A DNA stretch of 64,000 nucleotides from Hasllibacter sp963833115 (GTDB lineage Bacteria > Pseudomonadota > Alphaproteobacteria > Rhodobacterales > Rhodobacteraceae), in the NCBI GenBank assembly GCA_963833115.1, contig CAWHWS010000002.1, forward strand, positions 620,001-684,000, written 5' to 3'. A program made the position numbers and the translations under genes. The number at the start of each line of letters is the position of its first letter. Position 1 is the stretch's first letter. This document shows positions 8,187 to 16,978 of the stretch, in pieces. Below the pieces are notes generated by a model. It made no database searches. It was given only the letters and a program-made list of their open reading frames with translations, and was not told the origin of the DNA.

Positions 8187-9526
8187 GCGGGGGGCGGGCG
8201 CGGGGCCGGATCGTCGTAATCGGCGGGGGGCTGGCGGGCCTCGTCGCGGCGGAAGCGGCGAGCGCGGCCGGGCGGGAGGTGATCCTCCTCGAGGCCTCGC
8301 CCAAGGTCGGCGGGCGCTGCCGCAGCTATCACGACGCGCGCCTCGGTCGGCGCATCGACAACGGCAACCACCTGATCCTGAGCAGCAACCGCGCGGTGCT
8401 GGGCTGGGCCGGGCGGATTGGCGGGGGAGATGCGCTCGAGGTCGCGGGCGAAGCCGCTTTTGCGTTCCTCGACCTCGGCACGGACGCGTCCTGGACGATC
8501 CGCATCGCGCCCGGGGCGGGGGGGCTCCTGCGCCGGGAGGCGCGCCCGCCGGGCGTGTCCCTGGCCCGGGCGGGAGCGCAGGCGGCGCGCCTGATGCTGG
8601 CGCGGCGGGGGCGCAGCGTGGCCGGCGCCCTGCCGGAGCGCGGCCCGCTCTGGCACGCGTTCTGGGATCCGATGACGCGCGCCGTCCTCAACGCCGACCC
8701 GGAGGTGGCGGATGCGGGCCTTCTGCGCGCCACGATCCTGCGCAGCTTCGCGCGGGGCGCGTCGGCCTGCCGGCCGGTCTTCGCGCCTCGCGGCCTCGGC
8801 CCGGCGCTGATCGATCCGGCGGCGGCGCTGCTGGAGCGGCGAGGCGTGGGCATTCGCCTGCGCGAGCCGGCGCGGGCGCTGCGGCTCGCGGGCGGACGCC
8901 TCGCCGGGATCGAGACCCGCGACGGGGCGCTCGCGCTCGGCCCCGCCGACGCCGCGATCCTGGCGCTGCCGCCGCGCGCCGCCGCCGCGCTGTTGCCGGG
9001 CACGGCGCTGCCCGGTCCGGGCCTGACCATCGCGAACGCGCATTTCCTCGTGCCGGGGAACGCGCTGCCGCCGCTCCTGGGCCTCCTGGGCGGGGCGGCG
9101 CAATGGCTGTTCCGGCGCGGCGACATGGTGTCGGTCACGGTGTCGGCCGCCGAGGCCTCGCCGGTGGAGGGGCTGGGCCGGGAGGAGGCGCTGGCGCTCC
9201 TCTGGGGAGAGGTCGCGGCGGCGGTGCGCCACCACGGCGGCCAGGTGCCGGACGCGATGCCGCCCGCGCGCCTGGTGCGCGAGAAGGACGCGACCTTCGA
9301 TCAGTCCGCCGCCGGGGCCGCGCGGCGGCCGCGCGCGCGCACCGCCTGGCGCAACCTGTTCCTGGCGGGGGACCACGTCGCGACGGGCCTGCCGGCGACG
9401 CTGGAGGGCGCGGTCCTGAGCGGCGAGCGGGCGGCCGCGCTCGCCCTAGCGGCGGGGGTAGAGCACGGGGTTGAGGTCCATGAACCGCGCCAGGAGCCCC
9501 GCGAGCGGCCAGCGCGCGCCCCGTGA
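8183..9526 (+). CDS. hpnE: HpnE, hydroxysqualene dehydroxylase
   Basis: A 447-residue FAD-dependent amine-oxidase/desaturase-fold protein. It begins with the Rossmann motif IGGGLAGLVAAEA and ends its conserved part with LAGDHVATGLPATLEGAV. HpnE reductively removes the hydroxyl group of hydroxysqualene to give squalene. The start is a TTG overlapping the hpnD stop (TTGA); no ATG or GTG is better placed. The last 30 or so residues run past the usual family end and lie antisense over the 3' end of the membrane-protein gene, an 81-bp convergent overlap. It closes the squalene operon that supplies the divergent crtN/crtP operon. Confidence 0.86.
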   Translation: MSGGRARGRIVVIGGGLAGLVAAEAASAAGREVILLEASPKVGGRCRSYHDARLGRRIDNGNHLILSSNRAVLGWAGRIGGGDALEVAGEAAFAFLDLGTDASWTIRIAPGAGGLLRREARPPGVSLARAGAQAARLMLARRGRSVAGALPERGPLWHAFWDPMTRAVLNADPEVADAGLLRATILRSFARGASACRPVFAPRGLGPALIDPAAALLERRGVGIRLREPARALRLAGGRLAGIETRDGALALGPADAAILALPPRAAAALLPGTALPGPGLTIANAHFLVPGNALPPLLGLLGGAAQWLFRRGDMVSVTVSAAEASPVEGLGREEALALLWGEVAAAVRHHGGQVPDAMPPARLVREKDATFDQSAAGAARRPRARTAWRNLFLAGDHVATGLPATLEGAVLSGERAAALALAAGVEHGVEVHEPRQEPRERPARAP

Positions 9527-10108
9527 GACATGCGCGTGGCCGGCGACTGCGCCCGCCGCGCCGCCGACGACGTTCACCGCGACGTCGCCCATCGTGTCGG
9601 GCAGGCCCGAGCGCTGCGTGTTGGTGCCCAGGGTGGCGTCGATGGCGAACTCCATCAGCTCCCACATCGCGCCGACCATCATCGAGAAGCCGAACGCGAC
9701 CACCGCCACCACCCAGACCGCGACGACGGGCCGGGCGCCGCCCGTGGCCGTCATCGCCAGCGCCATGCCGACGATCGCGAGCACCGCCGAGGCGACGAGG
9801 TGCAGGCCCACGTCCCACATCGGATAGGCGCCGTAGAAGCCGGCCAGCTCCCCCAGGAGGAGCGCGGCGCCCGAGAAGACGAGGATGCCCGTCGTCAGGC
9901 CGGCGGGGAAGGCGATGCCGGAGACGCGGGTGAAGGCCTTCGGCAGGAGCGCGAGCCCGATGGAGGCGGAGGCCGCGGCGGCGACGAGCCCGGCGCCGGT
10001 CGTGGCCGCCCAGGCCGCCAGGCACAGCGCGCCGGCCCAGACGGCCGATCGCAGCGCCCGCCAGAGTGGCGCCGGCGCCCGCGGGCGGGGCGCGTCGGCC
10101 GTGCTCAC
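9446..10108 (-). CDS. Multi-pass membrane protein, YjdF/DUF2238-like
   Basis: A 220-residue integral membrane protein with about five or six hydrophobic segments. Conserved-looking polar residues sit in membrane-adjacent stretches: MWDVGLHL, GAMWELMEFAIDATLG and DTMGDVAVNVVGG. This pattern of His, Glu, Asp, and Asn near helices is shared by the YjdF/DUF2238 family of unknown function. The GTG at 10108 (VSTADAP) is chosen because upstream codons are Arg-rich and not membrane-like. It converges with hpnE and overlaps its 3' end. No function can be assigned; proximity to the carotenoid genes may be incidental. Confidence 0.6.
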   Translation of the reverse strand: MSTADAPRPRAPAPLWRALRSAVWAGALCLAAWAATTGAGLVAAAASASIGLALLPKAFTRVSGIAFPAGLTTGILVFSGAALLLGELAGFYGAYPMWDVGLHLVASAVLAIVGMALAMTATGGARPVVAVWVVAVVAFGFSMMVGAMWELMEFAIDATLGTNTQRSGLPDTMGDVAVNVVGGAAGAVAGHAHVSRGARWPLAGLLARFMDLNPVLYPRR

Positions 10109-10703
10109 GGCGTGGCGCCCGCGGCGGGCCCGCGGGGCCTGGCCGCGGGCGTCCGGCCGACGACCGGATCCGGGATCATCGCCCGACCTCCCGTGATGCC
10201 GCCGGATCGGGGGGAGCGCGCGGAGACGCCGTGGACCGGCCCCCCCCGCGGCCGCCCTCGCCCCGAACTCAGGACCGGACCCGGTCGGCGACATGGCGGA
10301 GCGGCCCCGTGATCCCGTGGGACATGCTCCCCCTGAGATCGTCGCGCCCGCGCGCCGCGGCCGTCGCCCGGTCCGGCGGCGCCGCGACCTCCGCGGTCGG
10401 GAGATGTCGCTCGGCCCTGCGCGCGCGCACCAACGTGGGATCGCGGCATGTCCTCACCTCGTGGCCCATGCGTCCGCCTCCGCCCCGCGCCCTCGTCCGG
10501 TCCGACCTAGGCCAGTCGGCATCGGGCCACAATCGCGGCGGCCGGCGGGCCGGGCCGGCGCGGCGATGCCCCGGTGGAAGATCGCCCCTTCTGGACGCGT
10601 CCGCGTCCCGCGCGAGGCCCTCCGCGGACCCGGCGGCAACGGTTGCGGACCGGGGCGTTTCGGCTATGACGCCGCGCGTTCGGTAGAAGATCGGAGCCCG
10701 TCC
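10109..10703. other. 595-bp stretch without a recognisable gene
   Basis: Open frames exist on both strands, but their translations are Arg/Pro/Ala-rich with no family resemblance, as expected for chance frames at this GC content. No tRNA, terminator or promoter consensus is visible by eye. It presumably holds the promoters of wecB and of the membrane-protein gene. Confidence 0.6.
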
Positions 10704-11888
10704 GTGCGAGTGATGATCGTCTTCGGCACGCGGCCCGAGGCCATAAAGATGGCGCCCGTCGTCGCCAGCCTGCGCGCCGAGCCCGGCATCGAGGTCACGG
10801 TCTGCGTCACCGCGCAGCACCGGCAGATGCTCGACCAGGTCCTGGACCTCTTCGGCATCGTGCCGGACGTGGACCTCGACCTGATGCGGCCGGGCCAGAC
10901 GCTCACGAGCCTCACCGCGGCGATCCTGGAACGGATGGCGGAGGTCTTCGCCGCGCACCGCGTGGACCGGGTCCTGGTGCACGGCGACACGACCACCTCG
11001 ACGGCGGCGGCGCTGGCGGCGTTCTACGCCGGCGTCCCGGTGGGGCATGTCGAGGCGGGGCTGCGGACCGGCGACCGCTTCGCGCCCTGGCCCGAGGAGA
11101 TGAACCGGATGCTGACCGGCCGCCTGGCCGACCTGCACTTCGCGCCGACCGAGGGCGCCGCGGCCGCGCTGCGCGCCGAGGCGGTCGATCCCGCCCGGGT
11201 GCACGTGACCGGCAACACGGTGATCGACGCGCTCGGCGACGTGGTGGCACGGCTCGAGCGCGGCGCGCTCGAGGTGCCGATCCCGGGCCTACCCGAGCTG
11301 GCCCCGGCGCACCCGATCGTCCTCGTCACCGGCCATCGCCGGGAGAACTTCGGGGACGGGTTCGAGCGCATCTGCCGGGCGTTGGCGGAGCTCGCGGACC
11401 GCGATGGGCTGGAGATCGTCTATCCCGTCCACCTCAACCCGAACGTGCGCGAGCCGGTGAACCGCCTCCTGGGCGGCCGGGCGAACGTCCACCTGATCGC
11501 GCCGCTGGACTACGCGCCGTTCGTCGCGCTGATGCGGCGCGCGCGCCTGATCCTGACCGATTCGGGCGGCATCCAGGAGGAGGCCCCCTCGCTGGGCAAG
11601 CCCGTCCTGGTGATGCGGGACACGACGGAGCGGCCCGAGGCGGTCGACGCCGGCACGGTCCGCCTCGTCGGGACGGACACGGCGCGGATCGTCGAGGAGG
11701 CCGGCCGGCTCCTGGACGATCCGGCCGAATGGAACGCCATGTCGCGCGCGCACAATCCCTATGGGGACGGCCGGGCGGCGGGGCGGATCGCGGCGATCCT
11801 CTCGGGGCGCGACCCCGAGGCAATCATCTCGGCGCGCGACCCCGAGCCAATCCTCTCGGGGGGCGACCCCGAGGCAATCATCGGCTAG
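10704..11888 (+). CDS. wecB: UDP-N-acetylglucosamine 2-epimerase (non-hydrolysing)
   Basis: A 394-residue WecB-type epimerase that interconverts UDP-GlcNAc and UDP-ManNAc. Recognisable motifs are IVFGTRPEAIKMAPV, HGDTTTSTAAAL, VEAGLRTGD, PEEMNR, GHRRENFG and DSGGIQEEAPSLGKPVLVMR. GTG 10704 is used; an in-frame ATG at 10713 would remove three residues. The last 30 codons are a nine-residue repeat (ILSGRDPEA, IISARDPEP, ILSGGDPEA, then IIG) encoded by a 27-bp DNA repeat and absent from normal WecB. wecC follows 38 bp downstream, so the pair makes UDP-ManNAcA for a surface polysaccharide. No glycosyltransferase or polymerase lies next to them. Confidence 0.92.
   Translation: MRVMIVFGTRPEAIKMAPVVASLRAEPGIEVTVCVTAQHRQMLDQVLDLFGIVPDVDLDLMRPGQTLTSLTAAILERMAEVFAAHRVDRVLVHGDTTTSTAAALAAFYAGVPVGHVEAGLRTGDRFAPWPEEMNRMLTGRLADLHFAPTEGAAAALRAEAVDPARVHVTGNTVIDALGDVVARLERGALEVPIPGLPELAPAHPIVLVTGHRRENFGDGFERICRALAELADRDGLEIVYPVHLNPNVREPVNRLLGGRANVHLIAPLDYAPFVALMRRARLILTDSGGIQEEAPSLGKPVLVMRDTTERPEAVDAGTVRLVGTDTARIVEEAGRLLDDPAEWNAMSRAHNPYGDGRAAGRIAAILSGRDPEAIISARDPEPILSGGDPEAIIG
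11796..11876 (+). repeat. 27-bp x 3 tandem repeat encoding the wecB C-terminus
   Basis: Three consecutive 27-bp units differ by a few bases. Each unit contains an inverted repeat, CTCGGGG-5 nt-CCCCGAG in units 1 and 3; unit 2 has a weakened stem. The unit is nine codons, so the wecB frame stays open. It sits at the extreme 3' end of the coding region, 12 bases before the end of wecB. The hairpins could have started as a 3' mRNA or attenuator element that was duplicated in frame. Confidence 0.9.
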
Positions 11889-11926
11889 CCGGCCGGCGGC
11901 GCCGCACGCGACATCGGGGACATCGG

Positions 11927-13186
11927 ATGGACATCGACACGATCTCGATCATCGGGCTGGGCTATATCGGCCTGCCGACGGCGGCCCTGTTCGCCTCCCG
12001 CCGCAAATCGGTGATCGGGGTGGACGTCTCGCAGCGCGTGGTCGACACGGTCAACTCGGGCCGGGTCCACATCGTCGAGCCCGAGCTCGACATCCTCGTG
12101 CGGGCGAGCGTCTCGGAGGGCTACCTGCGCGCGACCACCGAGCCCGAGCCCGCCGACGTGTTCGTGCTCGCGGTGCCCACGCCGTTCGACGCGGACCGCG
12201 CCCCCGACCTGAGCTACATCGAGGCCGCCGCGCGCAAGGTCGCGGCCGTGCTGGCGCCGGGCAACCTCGTGATCCTGGAATCGACCTCTCCGGTGGGCGC
12301 GACCGAGCGCATGGCCCGCTGGATGGCCGAGGAGCGCCCCGACCTCACCTTCCCGGATCAGGCCGGCGAGGAGGCGGACGTCCAGGTGGCGCACTGCCCC
12401 GAGCGCGTCCTGCCGGGCCGCGTCGTGCGCGAGCTGGTCTCGAACGACCGCATCGTGGGCGGCCTGACGGCGCGGGCGAGCCGGATGGCGATCGAGTTCT
12501 ACGGGATCGTGGTCGAGGGGACGTGCCATGCGACCACCGCCGCCACCGCGGAGATGTGCAAGCTCACCGAGAACAGCTTCCGCGACGTGAACATCGCCTT
12601 CGCCAACGAGCTGTCGCTGATCGCGGCGCGGCTCGGGATCGACGTGCGCGAGCTGATCCGCCTGGCCAACCGCCATCCGCGGGTCGACATCCTGCAGCCG
12701 GGCGCGGGCGTGGGCGGGCACTGCATCGCGGTCGATCCGTGGTTCATCGTGGCCTCCGCCCCCGAGGAGGCGCGGATCATCCGCACCGCGCGCGAGGTCA
12801 ACGACCACAAGCCCGTCTGGCTGGCGGAGCGCATCCTGGCCGAGGCCGAGGCCGCGGCCGGGTCCGGCGGGGCGCGCATCTGCTGCCTGGGCCTGGCGTT
12901 CAAGCCGGACATCGACGACCTGCGCGAGAGCCCGGCGATGGGCATCTGCCTCCGCCTGGCGCGGAGCGGCCATCGGATCGACGTGGTGGAGCCGCATATC
13001 GACGTGCTGCCGGCCGCGCTCGCGTTGCCGAACGTGACGCTGGCGCCGCTCGACGAGGCGCTGGGGCGGGCCGACGTGGTGGCGGGCCTCGTGCGGCACG
13101 GGGCCTTCGTCGCCGCCGCCGCGAGGATCGAGGCGGCGGCCGTCCTGATCGACGCGGCGGGCATCACCGCGCGCCCGATCCTGTAG
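11927..13186 (+). CDS. wecC: UDP-N-acetyl-D-mannosamine dehydrogenase
   Basis: A 419-residue UDP-sugar 6-dehydrogenase of the UDPGDH/WecC family. The N-terminal NAD-binding motif is GLGYIGLPTA (about residues 10-19). The middle helix carries AEMCKLTENSFRDVNIAFANE. The catalytic Cys is in GAGVGGHCIAVDPWF, and the C-terminal domain has GLAFKPDIDDLRESPA. It oxidises UDP-ManNAc twice to UDP-ManNAcA, directly continuing the WecB reaction. The genes are 38 bp apart and likely co-transcribed. Substrate choice over UDP-glucose or UDP-GalNAc rests on the wecB neighbour. Confidence 0.92.
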   Translation: MDIDTISIIGLGYIGLPTAALFASRRKSVIGVDVSQRVVDTVNSGRVHIVEPELDILVRASVSEGYLRATTEPEPADVFVLAVPTPFDADRAPDLSYIEAAARKVAAVLAPGNLVILESTSPVGATERMARWMAEERPDLTFPDQAGEEADVQVAHCPERVLPGRVVRELVSNDRIVGGLTARASRMAIEFYGIVVEGTCHATTAATAEMCKLTENSFRDVNIAFANELSLIAARLGIDVRELIRLANRHPRVDILQPGAGVGGHCIAVDPWFIVASAPEEARIIRTAREVNDHKPVWLAERILAEAEAAAGSGGARICCLGLAFKPDIDDLRESPAMGICLRLARSGHRIDVVEPHIDVLPAALALPNVTLAPLDEALGRADVVAGLVRHGAFVAAAARIEAAAVLIDAAGITARPIL

Positions 13187-13767
13187 GGCGGCCCCGGCGC
13201 GCCGCCGGATCCTGGCCCCGACGACCGCGCGACCGTGTTCGACGCAGGCCCGGCCGGGACGTCGCGCCGCGCGAGGATCCCTTCGGACCCGCTTCGACTC
13301 ACCGTCCCGGCATCCTTCCGAGCGACCGGCGGCGAGCTCGGCGGGATGAGGCGCCATTCGACACCCGGGTGCCGGACGGCTTCCACCACGGCGGCGCCGG
13401 AGCCTTTCGCCGCCGATCCATCGCGAAGGCCGGACCTGCGCGGGCATGGCCGTGACCCCGCGCCGGTCGCCGAGATCGTGAAGGATGCTTCGAATCTATC
13501 CCGGACGCGCGGTGCAGACCGTCATGCACATGATCCACGGCGCGCGGCCTGCGTGCCGTCGCTCGGCCCATTCCGTCGCCCGTCGCGCCGTCTCCGCCCT
13601 ACGTCCGGGAGGACGGCAGGAACGGCGATGCGGCCGGCGCGCGGCTCGGGCATCGACGTATCCGGCGGGGGACGCGCGGACGGACCCGGACGCGGTCCCG
13701 GACGTTCCCGATCCATGCCTCGCCGGTGCTCGCGCGCCCGAGGCGCCCAGGACCGAAAGGACGCCCG
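13187..13767. other. 581-bp stretch without a recognisable gene
   Basis: No frame gives a family-like translation. The sequence is somewhat less GC-saturated than the flanking genes around 13480-13540. Only the last part is explained: GAAAGGA at 13755-13761 is the likely ribosome binding site of the next gene. The rest may be decayed sequence like that beyond 17.7 kb, but I cannot name a source gene. Confidence 0.55.
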
Positions 13768-14151
13768 ATGCTCGCCACGCCCAGCATACGCGAACTGCCC
13801 GCGCCCCGCCCGCGCCTGCATGCGTTCCGCGTCACCGGCACCGTCACGCGCGACGACATGGCCGCGATGGGGCGGCGCATGGTCGACGTGTTCGAGGCCA
13901 GCGACGAGAAGGTCGACATGCTCCTGATCTTCGACGGCTACGAGGGCGCCGAGACGCTCGCCGGGATGTCGTGGCCCGCCATTCGCTCGCGGACGGAGGC
14001 GCTCTGGTCGGTGGACCGCTACGTCGTGGCGGGCGCGCCCGAGGGCGCGGAGGGGATGATCGAGGCGATGGACGCCGTCATGCCCGTGCGCGCCGAGACC
14101 CACGACACGGCCCGAGCCGCCTGGGCGGCCCTGGGCGCCGCGCCCGCCTGA
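13768..14151 (+). CDS. SpoIIAA-like (STAS-fold) domain protein
   Basis: A 127-residue soluble protein matching the SpoIIAA-like family of small STAS-fold proteins. Typical features are the first strand RLHAFRVTGTVTRDDMAAM, the LLIFDGYEGAETLAG segment, a SWPAIRS helix, the strand RYVVAGAPEGAEG and a C-terminal AAWAAL helix. The ATG at 13768 is supported by GAAAGGA 6 bases upstream. Members lack the phosphorylated Ser of true anti-sigma antagonists and are often lipid-associated or of unknown role. It is followed 40 bp later by the adenylation-reductase gene on the same strand, possibly in one transcript. Confidence 0.7.
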   Translation: MLATPSIRELPAPRPRLHAFRVTGTVTRDDMAAMGRRMVDVFEASDEKVDMLLIFDGYEGAETLAGMSWPAIRSRTEALWSVDRYVVAGAPEGAEGMIEAMDAVMPVRAETHDTARAAWAALGAAPA

Positions 14152-14191
14152 GGGACCCGCCTTGCGCGAACCCGATCCGGAGAGGCCCCAG

Positions 14192-16978
14192 ATGTCAGAG
14201 CAAGAGACCGTGCCGGAGCGCCTCGCCGGCGCCATCTCGCGGCACGCGGACCGCCCGGCGATGGCGTCTGACGCGCGCCGCCTCACCTATTGCGAGCTCG
14301 GCGCCGTGGTGGAGCGCATGGCACCGCACGTCGCGGGCGCGTCCGCCGTGGGGGTGTTCGGCGCGCCCGGCGTCGCGATGGCGGCGGCCTGCACGGCCTG
14401 CGTGATCCACGGCGTCCCCTTCGTGCATCTCGACCCGGCGATGCCGCAGATGGTGCTGCACAACGTCGTGGCCGAGCTGGGCGTCACGACCGTCGTCATC
14501 TGCCAGCCGGCGGCGCCGGGGCTCGTGCCGGGGAGCTGCGCGCAGGTCGACGCGGAGGCGCTCCTGCGCGATCCGCCGCCCGCCCCGTCGCGCCCGCTCC
14601 GTGCCGCCGAGGTGGCGCCCGAGGCGCCGATCTACCTCGTGGCCACCTCGGGCACGACGGGGCGCCCCAAGTGCATCCCCGTCTCCCACGACGCCGCGCG
14701 CCTCTCCTACGAGTGGCGAGACGCCTACACGCCCTACGGGCCCGGCTTCCGCGTGGGGATCTACGTCTTCGCCATCTGGGAGATGTTCCGCCCCCTGCGG
14801 GACGGGGCCGAGCTGTGGTTCCCGGACGCCAACACGCTCATGGCCCCGCGCGGCCTGGCGGATTTCCTCGTGAGGCGCCGCATCGACGAGATGCTGTTCA
14901 CCCCCTCGTTCTACGAGACCTTCCTCGGGGCCGTGGACCCGGGGACGGCCGCCCGCGTGCCCCTGAAGCGCGTAATCCTCAACGGCGAGGTGGTGGGGGA
15001 CGACCTCATCGCGGCCTCGCTCGACCTGCTGCCGGGGGCCGAGCTGTGGAACCTCTACAGCATCTGCGAGACGCACGACGTGTGCATGACGCGGCTGACG
15101 GCCCCCTCGGGCGGCGCGCCGGCGCCGGTGGGCGTGCCGATGGAGCACCTGCGGGCGGTGATCCTCGACGAGGGCGACGCGCCCTGCCCGCCGGGCACGT
15201 CCGGGCTCCTGCACTTCGAGGGGCCGCGCATGCTCGGGCCCGGCTACGTGAACCGCCCCGAGGAGACGCGGCTGCGCTTTCGGGAGATGACCCTCGGGGG
15301 GCGCGCCGTCCGGCTCTACGACACGGGCGACCGCGCGCGGCTCGACGCGCGGGGCGCGCTGCACGTCGAGGGGCGCGTCGCGCACATGCTCAAGCTGCGC
15401 GGCTACTCGATCCAGACGCGCGAGCTGATCCAGTCGATGCGCGCGCATCTGGCCTTCGGGCAGGCGATGCCCTGGGTGTCCGAGGTCGCGGGGCGCGGTC
15501 GGTCGCTGGTCTTCTACTTCGCCGCCGGCGCGGAGGAGGCGCGCGCGAACGCGGACCGCTGGGGCCTCGGGGCGGGCACGAACCGGATGCCCGCCGCCCT
15601 CGCGGCGCGGTTGCGCGAGGGCCTGCCGGCCTATTGCGTACCCGGCTACCTGGTGCAGATGGACGCGATCCCGCTGCATCCGGTCTCGGGCAAGGGCGAT
15701 CCGCGGGCGCTGCCGCCCGTGTCGGACCATGCCGCCGCCGGCCCGCCGGCCGGCGACGCGGTGCTCGCGGCGGCGGCCGAGGCGATGGGCCTCGCGCCCG
15801 AGCGGATCGATCCCGCGCTGAGCTTCCACGAGCAAGGGGGCGATTCGCTCATGTGCGTCGCGATGATGACGCGGCTCGAGGCGGCCTACGGGCGGCCCGT
15901 GGACTTCGATCTCGCGATGAACGTGCCCCTGCACCGGCTCGACCAGCTCCTGACCGAAGAGGCGGACGCACCGCCGCCTACGGACGGCTTCGAGCGGCCC
16001 GGCATCCTCCTGACGGGCGCGACGGGGTTCCTCGGGGGGCACGTGCTGGCGCGGGCGGCGCGGGATCTTCCGGCCGGGCACGTCGTCTACTGCCTCGTGC
16101 GCGACCGGCGGCGCGGCGCCCGCGACCGGCTGGACGGGGCCGCGCGCGCACACGGGCTCGCGGCGGACCGCTACGCGATGGTCCCGGGCACGCTCGACGC
16201 GCCGCGCTTCGGGCTGGAGCCGGCCGCGTACGGGGCGCTCGCGGGCAGGGTCCGGTCGGTCGTGCATTGCGCGGCGATGGTGAACATGGCCATCGGCGCG
16301 GCCGAGATGCGCGCGTGGTCCTCCCGCGGGACCGAGGCGGTGCTGGCGTTCTGCCGCGCCGCGGCCGCGGATCTGCGCTTCACCTCGTCGACGGCCGTGT
16401 TCCCCGACCGCGGCGGGCCCTGGCCCGAGGGGCCCGCGCGCCATTGGGACGGCATCACCGGCTACGGCGCCGCCAAGATCGACGCCGAGGACGCGATCCG
16501 CGCGGCGGGGGTGCCTTCGGCCCTCGTGCGCCTGCCCTCGCTCTACGACCTCGCGCGCCCGAACCCGCGCGACATCTACGAGATCGTCCTGCGCGCCGCC
16601 CTCGAGGGGGGCGCGTGGCCGCGGGGGCTGCGGTTCCCGATGATCGACGTCGAGGCGGCGGCCGCCTTCGTCCTCGGGCCGATCGTCGCCGAGCACGCGC
16701 CGACCTACAACCTCGTGGCGGGCTCCGTGGTCCCGGATGCCCCTGGCGCCGTCGATCCGGCCGCGTGGTGCGCGTCGGCGGACCTGCCGCCCGGCATCGC
16801 GCGCGTCCTGGCCGAGCATCCGGATACGCTGCACGCCGATGCCACGTTCGAGACGGCCGCGGCGCGCGCGGCGTGGGCACGCGTCTCGACGCGGCCCTTC
16901 GAGGCGATCGGCGACCCGGAGGCGCTCCTGGCGTGCCGGGCCGCCGCCTACCAGGGCGAGCCGGCGTTGAGCGGATAG
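14192..16978 (+). CDS. Stand-alone NRPS-like A-T-R enzyme (carboxylate reductase type)
   Basis: A 928-residue protein with three domains. The adenylation domain spans about residues 1-530 and shows ATSGTTGRPK, a SICETHD core, YDTGDRAR and PVSGKGDPRAL with the catalytic Lys. The thiolation domain carries EQGGDSLM, with the phosphopantetheine Ser near residue 551. The thioester reductase domain starts at ILLTGATGFLGGHV (about 605) and has the catalytic Tyr-Lys in YGAAKIDAE. Such enzymes activate a carboxylic or amino acid, load it on the carrier and release it as an aldehyde. ATG 14192 is chosen for the well-spaced GGAGAGG at 14179-14185. A phosphopantetheinyl transferase is required but not seen here. 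The 3' end overlaps the convergent SDR gene by 31 bp. The substrate is unknown. Confidence 0.85.
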   Translation: MSEQETVPERLAGAISRHADRPAMASDARRLTYCELGAVVERMAPHVAGASAVGVFGAPGVAMAAACTACVIHGVPFVHLDPAMPQMVLHNVVAELGVTTVVICQPAAPGLVPGSCAQVDAEALLRDPPPAPSRPLRAAEVAPEAPIYLVATSGTTGRPKCIPVSHDAARLSYEWRDAYTPYGPGFRVGIYVFAIWEMFRPLRDGAELWFPDANTLMAPRGLADFLVRRRIDEMLFTPSFYETFLGAVDPGTAARVPLKRVILNGEVVGDDLIAASLDLLPGAELWNLYSICETHDVCMTRLTAPSGGAPAPVGVPMEHLRAVILDEGDAPCPPGTSGLLHFEGPRMLGPGYVNRPEETRLRFREMTLGGRAVRLYDTGDRARLDARGALHVEGRVAHMLKLRGYSIQTRELIQSMRAHLAFGQAMPWVSEVAGRGRSLVFYFAAGAEEARANADRWGLGAGTNRMPAALAARLREGLPAYCVPGYLVQMDAIPLHPVSGKGDPRALPPVSDHAAAGPPAGDAVLAAAAEAMGLAPERIDPALSFHEQGGDSLMCVAMMTRLEAAYGRPVDFDLAMNVPLHRLDQLLTEEADAPPPTDGFERPGILLTGATGFLGGHVLARAARDLPAGHVVYCLVRDRRRGARDRLDGAARAHGLAADRYAMVPGTLDAPRFGLEPAAYGALAGRVRSVVHCAAMVNMAIGAAEMRAWSSRGTEAVLAFCRAAAADLRFTSSTAVFPDRGGPWPEGPARHWDGITGYGAAKIDAEDAIRAAGVPSALVRLPSLYDLARPNPRDIYEIVLRAALEGGAWPRGLRFPMIDVEAAAAFVLGPIVAEHAPTYNLVAGSVVPDAPGAVDPAAWCASADLPPGIARVLAEHPDTLHADATFETAAARAAWARVSTRPFEAIGDPEALLACRAAAYQGEPALSG

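Noticed and set aside
10293..10703. In-frame extension of wecB by about 137 codons upstream
   Set aside because: The extension is Arg/Pro-rich, unlike any epimerase, and the conserved start RVMIVFGTRPEAIK follows a GTG with normal family length.
11796..11876. Possible CRISPR or IS end
   Set aside because: The repeat is in frame within wecB and has no spacers or flanking target duplication.
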